Positions 57,681-64,000 of a DNA stretch of 64,000 bases are shown piece after piece (position 1 is the first letter of the stretch; the number at the start of each line of letters is the position of its first letter). Source of the stretch: Enterobacter kobei (lineage in GTDB: Bacteria; Pseudomonadota; Gammaproteobacteria; Enterobacterales; Enterobacteriaceae); NCBI RefSeq assembly GCF_018323985.1, contig NZ_AP024590.1, positions 434,001 to 498,000 of the forward strand, read 5' to 3'. The position numbers were made by a program, and so were the translations under genes. The notes beneath the pieces were generated by a model that had not been told where the DNA came from, ran no database searches, and saw only the letters and a program-made list of their open reading frames with translations.

Positions 57681-59621
57681 ATGCGATTAACGACGAAATT
57701 TTCAGCCTTTGTCACGCTGCTTACCGGGCTGGCAATTATTGTTACCCTGATAGGTTGTTCATTCAGCTTTTATTCTGCCATTCAGAACAAAATCAGCAAC
57801 CGCGTGCAGTCGGTGGCGACCATTATTGATAGCCGCCTCGTATCAACGCCGGTAAATGTCCTCAGCAAACAGCTCAATGAAATCATGGTGCCGGTGGATA
57901 TTGCCCGCATCGTCATCCGGCGGGGCGATCACACGCTGATCAATCAGACGGCAAAAGATGTCTATCGCCCGCAGGGCAGCACCACGCAATATCGTGAAAT
58001 CACCATCCACTCGCTGAAAAACCCCGGCATGACGATCTCGATGCAGTATCAGGATCCGATGGTTAACTACTTCCATTCCCTGCTGGCTACCGCGCCGTTA
58101 ACCCTTGCTATCGGCTTTATGGTGATCATTATTTTTCTGGCGGTGCGCTGGCTGCGGCGACAGCTCGCCGGGCAGGAACTGCTGGAAAACCGCTCGGTCA
58201 GGATCCTTAACGGTGAGCGCGGAGCCCAGGTGCGCGGTAGCGTTCATGAATGGCCGTCGCGCACCAGCAGCGCACTGGATGTCTTGTTAACGGAGATCCA
58301 GAGCGCGGCGGACCAGCGCAGTCATATGGATACGCTGATCCGCTCCTATGTCGCACAGGACACCAAAACGGGGCTCAGCAACCGACTGTTCTTTGATAAC
58401 CAACTGGCGACGCTGCTGGACGATCAGGAAAACGTCGGGGCGCATGGCGTAGTGATGTTGATCCGTTTGCCAGATTTTGATTCTCTGCGCGATAAATGGG
58501 GCGCGGCCGCCACCGAAGAGAATCTGTTTGTCCTCATTAATTTACTGTCCACCTTTATACTGCGTTATCCCGGCGCGCTGCTGGCCCGCTATCAGCGTAA
58601 CGACTTCGCCGTCTTACTCTCGCACCGGACGTTAAAAGAGTCAGAGAGTATCGCCGCTCAGTTGCTCAAATCCGTGGATGCGCTGCCGCCGTCAAAAATG
58701 CTCGACCGGGATGACATGATCCACATCGGCATTTGCGCCTGGCGCGGCGGGCAATCTACTGAGCAGGTTATGGAACACGCCGAAGCCGCCACCCGCAATG
58801 CCGTCCTGCAGGGGGGGAACAGCTGGGCGGTGTGGGACGATAAGCTACCGGAGAAAGGGCGCGGCAATGTTCGCTGGCGTACTCTGATCGAACAAATGCT
58901 CAGCCGCGGCGGTCCACGCTTTTACCAGAAACCCGCCGTTACCCGCGATGGACGGGTGCACCACAGGGAACTGATGTGCCGTATTTTTGATGGCGATCAG
59001 GAGGTGATCCCCGCGGAATATATGCCCATGGTGTTGCAGTTTGGCCTCGCGGAGGAGTATGACCGCCAGCAGATCTCCCGGCTGATACCCTTCTTACGTT
59101 TCTGGCCTGAAGAGAGCCTTGCACTGCCGATCACCGTAGAGGCGCTGATCCGCCCGCAATTCCAGCGCTGGCTGCGGGATACGCTGATGCAATGTGAAAA
59201 ATCACAGCGGAAACGGATTATTTTTGAACTTGCAGAGGCAGATGTTTGTCAACACATCAGCCGCTTACAGCCGGTCGTGCGATTAATGACAGCATTAGGC
59301 GCACGGATCGTTGTGGCGCAGGCGGGTTTAACGCTGGTGAGTACCAGCTGGATCAAGGCGCTGGATGTCGAATTGTTGAAGCTCCATCCGAGTCTGGTCC
59401 GTAATATTGGCAAGCGCACTGAAAACCAGCTGCTGGTACAGAGTCTGGTTGAGGCGTGTAAGGGAACGCAGACGCGTGTCTTCGCCACCGGGATCCGGTC
59501 GAAAAGCGAATGGCAGACCCTGGTTGAGCGCGGAGTGGCAGGCGGACAGGGCGATTTTTTTGCCTCGTCGATGCCGCTTGACACAGAAGTGAAAAAATAT
59601 TCACAAAGATACTCTGTTTGA
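57681..59621 (+). CDS. csrD: CsrB/CsrC decay factor CsrD
   Basis: CsrD (646 aa) targets the small RNAs CsrB and CsrC for RNase E decay, so it tunes CsrA activity. It has two membrane segments (about 9-32 and 135-158), a HAMP-like linker, and GGDEF and EAL domains that are both degenerate: RNDF at 306-309 in place of GGDEF and ELM at 430-432 in place of EAL. No c-di-GMP chemistry is expected. I start at ATG 57681 (MRLTTKFSAF), giving the E. coli length; the frame is open 43 codons further upstream. Confidence 0.95.
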   Translation: MRLTTKFSAFVTLLTGLAIIVTLIGCSFSFYSAIQNKISNRVQSVATIIDSRLVSTPVNVLSKQLNEIMVPVDIARIVIRRGDHTLINQTAKDVYRPQGSTTQYREITIHSLKNPGMTISMQYQDPMVNYFHSLLATAPLTLAIGFMVIIIFLAVRWLRRQLAGQELLENRSVRILNGERGAQVRGSVHEWPSRTSSALDVLLTEIQSAADQRSHMDTLIRSYVAQDTKTGLSNRLFFDNQLATLLDDQENVGAHGVVMLIRLPDFDSLRDKWGAAATEENLFVLINLLSTFILRYPGALLARYQRNDFAVLLSHRTLKESESIAAQLLKSVDALPPSKMLDRDDMIHIGICAWRGGQSTEQVMEHAEAATRNAVLQGGNSWAVWDDKLPEKGRGNVRWRTLIEQMLSRGGPRFYQKPAVTRDGRVHHRELMCRIFDGDQEVIPAEYMPMVLQFGLAEEYDRQQISRLIPFLRFWPEESLALPITVEALIRPQFQRWLRDTLMQCEKSQRKRIIFELAEADVCQHISRLQPVVRLMTALGARIVVAQAGLTLVSTSWIKALDVELLKLHPSLVRNIGKRTENQLLVQSLVEACKGTQTRVFATGIRSKSEWQTLVERGVAGGQGDFFASSMPLDTEVKKYSQRYSV

Positions 59622-59928
59622 CCTGCCGTTTGACGTTATTTCACGTAGAATAACGCGCGCTGTATCTTGTGGGGGTGTGCATGTCTGCCCGCCAGTTCGT
59701 GCAGTAAAAAAGCCAGTGAATGACCTTAGACTGGTTGCAAAGTGATAGCGAGGAACGCTGCGGTCTCTATCTGTCCTGAAGGAGTCAGGTCGATTTGTAA
59801 CTCAAGGACACAAACTGCACTAATTTTCACCGTAGCCGTCGATTTTTGCGCCTTGTCGCTGCTGCGTGTGGTTGGTAAAGTAAGCGGATTTTATTTTTCC
59901 GCCCCAGCTTTCAGGATTATCCCTCAGT
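59622..59928 (+). promoter_or_regulatory. mreB upstream region
   Basis: A 307 bp stretch with no gene. It should hold the mreB promoters and the 3' end of csrD mRNA. TTGACC (59618-59623) and TTGACG (59630-59635) occur, but neither has a well-spaced -10 (TAGAAT at 59646 is 22 or 10 bp away). The sequence before the mreB start, CAGGATTATCCCTCAGT, carries AGGA 12 nt from the ATG. Confidence 0.45.
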
Positions 59929-60972
59929 ATGTTGAAAAAATTTCGTGGCATGTTTTCCAATGACTTGTCCATTGACCTGGGTACCGCGAATACCCTTATT
60001 TATGTAAAAGGACAAGGCATCGTATTGAATGAGCCTTCGGTTGTGGCTATTCGTCAGGATCGTGCTGGTTCCCCGAAAAGCGTCGCTGCGGTTGGTCATG
60101 AAGCTAAACAGATGCTTGGCCGTACGCCGGGAAACATTGCGGCTATTCGCCCGATGAAAGACGGCGTTATCGCTGACTTCTTCGTGACGGAAAAAATGCT
60201 GCAGCACTTCATCAAACAGGTGCACAGCAACAGCTTTATGCGTCCAAGCCCGCGTGTGCTGGTGTGTGTGCCGGTTGGCGCAACCCAGGTTGAGCGTCGT
60301 GCTATCCGCGAATCCGCACAAGGCGCAGGCGCCCGTGAAGTCTTTCTGATCGAAGAGCCGATGGCTGCCGCAATTGGTGCTGGCCTGCCGGTCTCAGAAG
60401 CAACGGGTTCCATGGTAGTGGATATCGGTGGCGGTACTACGGAAGTGGCCGTTATCTCCCTGAACGGCGTGGTGTACTCCTCGTCTGTGCGTATCGGCGG
60501 CGACCGCTTCGATGAAGCCATCATTAATTATGTGCGTCGTAACTACGGCTCGCTGATTGGTGAAGCAACAGCTGAGCGTATCAAGCATGAAATTGGTTCG
60601 GCTTACCCGGGTGACGAAGTGCGCGAAATCGAAGTGCGTGGTCGTAATCTGGCAGAAGGCGTGCCGCGCGGCTTTACCCTGAACTCTAACGAAATCCTTG
60701 AAGCGCTGCAGGAACCGCTGACGGGTATCGTCAGCGCGGTAATGGTTGCACTGGAACAGTGCCCGCCGGAACTGGCTTCTGACATCTCCGAGCGCGGTAT
60801 GGTGTTGACCGGTGGCGGCGCGTTGCTGCGTAACCTTGACCGCCTGTTAATGGAAGAGACAGGTATTCCTGTCGTAGTTGCAGAAGATCCATTGACTTGC
60901 GTCGCGCGTGGCGGCGGCAAGGCGCTGGAAATGATCGACATGCACGGCGGCGATTTGTTCAGCGAAGAATAG
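59929..60972 (+). CDS. mreB: Rod shape-determining actin MreB
   Basis: MreB (347 aa) is the bacterial actin that guides lateral wall synthesis. Actin-fold ATP-binding motifs are present: phosphate 1 DLGTANTLIYV, phosphate 2 VDIGGGTTEVAVIS and adenosine VLTGGGALLRNLD. The N-terminal MLKKFRGMFSND is the membrane-binding amphipathic helix. Full length. Followed by a strong hairpin before mreC. Confidence 0.99.
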   Translation: MLKKFRGMFSNDLSIDLGTANTLIYVKGQGIVLNEPSVVAIRQDRAGSPKSVAAVGHEAKQMLGRTPGNIAAIRPMKDGVIADFFVTEKMLQHFIKQVHSNSFMRPSPRVLVCVPVGATQVERRAIRESAQGAGAREVFLIEEPMAAAIGAGLPVSEATGSMVVDIGGGTTEVAVISLNGVVYSSSVRIGGDRFDEAIINYVRRNYGSLIGEATAERIKHEIGSAYPGDEVREIEVRGRNLAEGVPRGFTLNSNEILEALQEPLTGIVSAVMVALEQCPPELASDISERGMVLTGGGALLRNLDRLLMEETGIPVVVAEDPLTCVARGGGKALEMIDMHGGDLFSEE

Positions 60973-60980
60973 TCGGCGTC

Positions 60981-61014
60981 AGATCCGAAGCGGCGGTGAC
61001 GCGGCTTCGGATCT
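60981..61014 (+). promoter_or_regulatory. Hairpin between mreB and mreC
   Basis: Perfect 11 bp stem AGATCCGAAGC / GCTTCGGATCT (60981-60991 with 61004-61014) and 12 nt loop; no T-run follows. It likely protects the mreB mRNA end or reduces read-through into mreCD. Confidence 0.6.
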
Positions 61015-61040
61015 GTCCGGCCTGAGAATACGCATAGCCT

Positions 61041-62036
61041 ATGAAGCCAATTTTTAGCCGTGGCCCGTCGCTACAGATTCGCCTTATCCTGGCGGTACTG
61101 GTTGCGCTTGGTGTCATTATCGCCGACAGCCGCCTGGGTGCGTTCAGTCAGATCCGAACGTACATGGATACCGCCGTCAGTCCTTTCTACTTTGTCTCAA
61201 ATGGTCCCCGTGCCTTACTCGACAGCGTATCGCAAACGCTGGCTTCACGTGACCAACTCGAACTTGAAAACCGGGCGCTGCGCCAGGAACTGCTGCTGAA
61301 AAACAGCGAGCTGCTGATGTTGGGGCAGTACAAACAGGAGAACGCGCGTCTGCGCGAGCTGCTGGGTTCACCGCTGCGCCAGGATGAACAAAAGATGGTG
61401 ACGCAGGTCATCTCGACGGTTAATGACCCTTACAGCGATCAGGTGGTTATCGATAAAGGCAGCGTGAACGGCGTTTACGAAGGCCAGCCGGTGATCAGCG
61501 ATAAGGGCGTGGTCGGCCAGGTGGTCGCCGTGGCGAAACTCACCAGCCGCGTGCTGCTGATCTGTGATGCCACCCACGCGCTGCCTATCCAGGTTTTGCG
61601 TAACGATATCCGCGTCATTGCGGCCGGTAACGGCTGTACCGACGATCTGCAACTGGAGCACCTGCCCGCCAATACCGATATCCGTGTCGGCGACGTGCTG
61701 GTCACCTCCGGTCTGGGCGGACGTTTCCCGGAAGGCTATCCGGTGGGTGTCGTGTCGTCTGTTAAGCTGGATACGCAACGGGCTTATACCGTGATCCAGG
61801 CGCGACCGACCGCAGGTTTACAGCGTTTACGCTATCTGCTGCTGCTGTGGGGTGCCGACCGTAATGGGGCTAACCCGATGACGCCGGAAGAGGTACATCG
61901 CGTTGCCAACGAACGTCTGATGCAGATGATGCCTCAGGTATTACCTGCGCCTGACTCGATGGGGCCGCCTGCGCCCGTGCCTGCACCTGCAACCGGGCTG
62001 TCTCAGCCTGCGGGTACAGCGCCGGGAGGACAATAG
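61041..62036 (+). CDS. mreC: Rod shape-determining protein MreC
   Basis: MreC (331 aa) links MreB to periplasmic wall enzymes. It has a short cytoplasmic start, one membrane segment at about 11-27, a coiled coil at about 68-106 (RDQLELENRALRQELL onward) and two beta-barrel domains. The Pro/Ala-rich tail is shorter than in E. coli MreC (367 aa by memory). It overlaps the mreD start by one base. Confidence 0.97.
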   Translation: MKPIFSRGPSLQIRLILAVLVALGVIIADSRLGAFSQIRTYMDTAVSPFYFVSNGPRALLDSVSQTLASRDQLELENRALRQELLLKNSELLMLGQYKQENARLRELLGSPLRQDEQKMVTQVISTVNDPYSDQVVIDKGSVNGVYEGQPVISDKGVVGQVVAVAKLTSRVLLICDATHALPIQVLRNDIRVIAAGNGCTDDLQLEHLPANTDIRVGDVLVTSGLGGRFPEGYPVGVVSSVKLDTQRAYTVIQARPTAGLQRLRYLLLLWGADRNGANPMTPEEVHRVANERLMQMMPQVLPAPDSMGPPAPVPAPATGLSQPAGTAPGGQ

Positions 62037-62524
62037 TGGCCAGTTATCGTAGCCAGGGACGCTGGGTGATCTGGCTCTCGTTTCTCATCGCGCTTTTGTT
62101 GCAGATTATGCCCTGGCCGGATGACATCATTGCCTACCGGCCTAACTGGGTACTGCTGATCCTGCTCTACTGGATCCTCGCCCTGCCGCACCGCGTGAAT
62201 GTGGGTACAGGTTTAGCCGTAGGTGCCATACTGGATCTCATCAGCGGTTCGACGCTTGGCGTGCGGGCCCTGTCGCTGAGCATCATTGCTTACCTCGTGG
62301 CATTCAAATTCCAGCTTTTCCGTAACCTTGCGCTCTGGCAGCAGGCGCTGGTGGTGATGTTGCTGTCGCTTGCCACTGAGGTGATCGTGTTCTGGGCTGA
62401 GTTCCTGGTGATCAACGTCTCTTTCAGACCCGAAGTGTTCTGGAGCAGCGTGGTTAACGGTGTACTCTGGCCATGGCTTTTCCTGCTGATGCGTAAAATT
62501 CGCCAGCAGTTTGCAGTGCAATAA
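62036..62524 (+). CDS. mreD: Rod shape-determining protein MreD
   Basis: MreD (162 aa) is a polytopic inner-membrane protein of the elongasome with about five membrane segments and the family motif RPNWVLLILLYWILALPHRVNVG. It starts with GTG in the TAGTG overlap with mreC, so translation of mreC and mreD is coupled. Confidence 0.96.
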   Translation: MASYRSQGRWVIWLSFLIALLLQIMPWPDDIIAYRPNWVLLILLYWILALPHRVNVGTGLAVGAILDLISGSTLGVRALSLSIIAYLVAFKFQLFRNLALWQQALVVMLLSLATEVIVFWAEFLVINVSFRPEVFWSSVVNGVLWPWLFLLMRKIRQQFAVQ

Positions 62525-62533
62525 AAGGGTGTT

Positions 62534-63127
62534 ATGACAGATCTCTATCTCGCCTCCCGCTCTCCCCGTCGTCAGGAACTGCTCACGCAACTGGGCGTCT
62601 CATTTGAACGTATTCTGCCCGGCACAGAAGAGTGCCGACACGCGCAGGAAAGTGCGCAGCAGTACGTGGTGCGTCTGGCGCGGGAAAAAGCCCAGGCTGG
62701 CGTGGCGCAAGCTGCGCGAGATTTGCCGGTGCTCGGCGCTGACACCATTGTCATTTTAAATGGCGAAGTGCTGGAAAAACCGCAGGATACCTCTCATGCT
62801 GCTAAGATGTTGCATCAGCTTTCAGGGCAAACACACCAGGTGATGACCGCCGTGGCGTTGGCCGATCGCCAGCACATTCTTGACTGTCTGGTAGTAACAG
62901 AAGTGACATTCAGAGTACTCTCTGACGATGAGATCATGGCGTATATCGCCAGCGGTGAACCGATGGATAAAGCGGGCGGCTACGGGATCCAGGGACTGGG
63001 CGGCTGCTTTGTGCGACGCATAAACGGCAGTTACCACGCTGTTGTCGGCTTACCACTGGTAGAAACCTATGAATTGCTGAGCAATTTTAACGCACTGCGT
63101 GAGGGAAGAGATAAAGATGACGGCTGA
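62534..63127 (+). CDS. yhdE: Maf-family dTTP/UTP pyrophosphatase YhdE
   Basis: YhdE (197 aa) hydrolyses dTTP, UTP and modified pyrimidine nucleotides. The Maf motifs are present: SRSPRRQELL at 8-17, LGADTIV with the catalytic Asp near 69-70, and the GYGIQGLGG segment. It lies 9 bp after mreD and overlaps rng by 11 bp. Confidence 0.95.
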   Translation: MTDLYLASRSPRRQELLTQLGVSFERILPGTEECRHAQESAQQYVVRLAREKAQAGVAQAARDLPVLGADTIVILNGEVLEKPQDTSHAAKMLHQLSGQTHQVMTAVALADRQHILDCLVVTEVTFRVLSDDEIMAYIASGEPMDKAGGYGIQGLGGCFVRRINGSYHAVVGLPLVETYELLSNFNALREGRDKDDG

Positions 63128-64000
63128 ATTGTTGGTAAACGTAACGCCATCAGAAACACGCGTGGCGTACATTGATGGCGGCATTTTGCAGGAAATTCAC
63201 ATTGAGCGTGAAGCGCGGCGTGGAATAGTCGGTAATATCTACAAAGGTCGCGTGAGCCGTGTGCTGCCCGGCATGCAGGCGGCTTTTGTAGATATTGGTC
63301 TCGACAAGGCGGCATTTCTACATGCTTCCGACATCATGCCGCATACGGAATGCGTGGCAGGGGAAGAGCAGAAAAACTTCACCGTCCGCGACATTTCAGA
63401 GCTGGTGCGTCAGGGACAGGATCTGATGGTGCAGGTGGTGAAAGATCCGCTCGGCACCAAAGGCGCGCGTCTGACCACTGACATCACCCTGCCATCCCGT
63501 TACCTGGTCTTTATGCCAGGCGCGTCTCACGTCGGCGTGTCCCAACGTATTGAAAGCGAAACCGAGCGCGAGCGTTTAAAGCGCGTGGTGGCTGAATATT
63601 GCGATGAGCAGGGCGGTTTTATCATCCGTACCGCCGCAGAAGGCGTGTGCGAAGACGATCTGGCTTCCGATGCGGCCTACCTTAAGCGCGTGTGGACAAA
63701 AGTCATGGAGCGCAAAAAACGCCCGCAGACGCGTTATCAGATGTATGGCGAACTGGCGCTGGCCCAGCGTGTGCTGCGCGATTTTGCCGATGCGCACCTC
63801 GATCGCATTCGCGTCGATTCCCGTCTGACTTTCGAAGCGCTGCTGGAATTCACCGCGGAATACATCCCGGAGATGACCAGTAAGCTGGAGCATTACAGTG
63901 GACGTCAGCCGATTTTCGATCTCTTTGACGTCGAAAACGAAATTCAGCGCGCGCTGGAGCGCAAGGTCGAACTAAAGTCCGGCGGTTATCTGATCATCGA
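63117..64000 (+). CDS. rng: Ribonuclease G (5' part)
   Basis: RNase G is the RNase E paralog that matures the 16S 5' end and degrades some mRNAs. Only the first 294 codons are inside the window. The sequence begins MTAELLVNVTPSETRVAYID and has the S1 domain at about 37-120 and the RNase E/G 5'-sensor and catalytic region starting near 130. The ATG at 63117 lies within yhdE. The frame is open to the window edge; nothing suggests a defect. Confidence 0.96.
   Translation, partial: MTAELLVNVTPSETRVAYIDGGILQEIHIEREARRGIVGNIYKGRVSRVLPGMQAAFVDIGLDKAAFLHASDIMPHTECVAGEEQKNFTVRDISELVRQGQDLMVQVVKDPLGTKGARLTTDITLPSRYLVFMPGASHVGVSQRIESETERERLKRVVAEYCDEQGGFIIRTAAEGVCEDDLASDAAYLKRVWTKVMERKKRPQTRYQMYGELALAQRVLRDFADAHLDRIRVDSRLTFEALLEFTAEYIPEMTSKLEHYSGRQPIFDLFDVENEIQRALERKVELKSGGYLII

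Noticed and set aside
57681..59621. CsrD as an active diguanylate cyclase or phosphodiesterase
   Set aside because: Both signature motifs are degenerate (RNDF, ELM), which fits CsrD's non-enzymatic role.
59618..59651. A sigma-70 promoter for mreB using TTGACC or TTGACG with TAGAAT
   Set aside because: Spacers of 22 and 10 bp are outside the usual 16-18 bp range.

Overview
This is a chromosomal window from a member of the Enterobacteriaceae. Gene order follows the Escherichia coli rplQ-to-rng region almost throughout, but it is not E. coli: yhdN and yhdJ are missing, msrPQ sits beside aroQ, and an alpha-carbonic anhydrase gene and a MHYT-GGDEF-EAL gene are inserted. The 16S rRNA reads like the Enterobacter/Klebsiella/Kluyvera cluster; I cannot fix the genus from this sequence alone.

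Layout. 1-2115: gspA-gspB, accessory type II secretion genes. 2155-16049: the S10, spc and alpha ribosomal protein operons (rpsJ to rplQ, with secY and rpoA), each with a visible promoter and, for S10 and alpha, the leader used for feedback by L4 and S4. 16173-26102: zntR, arfA, then mscL, trkA, rsmB, fmt and def on the minus strand, then dprA, smg, yrdD, tsaC, aroE and yrdB on the plus strand, and yrdA. 26256-32029: a complete rrnD-type rRNA operon (P1, P2, 16S, tRNA-Ile, tRNA-Ala, 23S, 5S, tRNA-Thr, second 5S, terminator). 32099-36462: yhdWXYZ, a polar amino acid ABC importer with a near-perfect sigma-54 promoter and an NtrC-type site. 36655-45597: yhdV and an acr efflux locus that is inverted relative to E. 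coli and carries an extra pump gene, giving acrS / RND - acrE - acrF. 45596-50524: a MHYT-GGDEF-EAL protein, yhdU, fis, dusB and a periplasmic alpha-carbonic anhydrase. 50680-57498: prmA, panF, yhdT, accC, accB, aroQ, msrQ and msrP. 57681-64000: csrD, mreBCD, yhdE and the 5' part of rng.

How the genes work together. Most of the window is core growth machinery: ribosomal proteins and rRNA, RNA polymerase alpha, SecY, formyl-Met-tRNA formation and N-terminal deformylation, tRNA/rRNA modification, fatty acid initiation (AccBC) and cell shape (MreBCD). The Fis gene, whose product activates rrn P1 promoters, lies about 20 kb from the rrn operon here. The accessory layer is transport and stress: nitrogen-responsive amino acid uptake, a three-gene RND efflux unit, methionine sulfoxide repair (MsrPQ), zinc sensing (ZntR), osmotic release (MscL) and c-di-GMP turnover.

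The best candidate for something not standard is 37005-45549: two AcrB/AcrF-type pump genes of equal length flank one adaptor gene, with different substitutions in the drug-binding pocket and similar AT-rich elements ahead of both halves. Other notable points are two 5S genes that differ only by one compensatory base pair and several intercistronic hairpins likely to set gene dosage.
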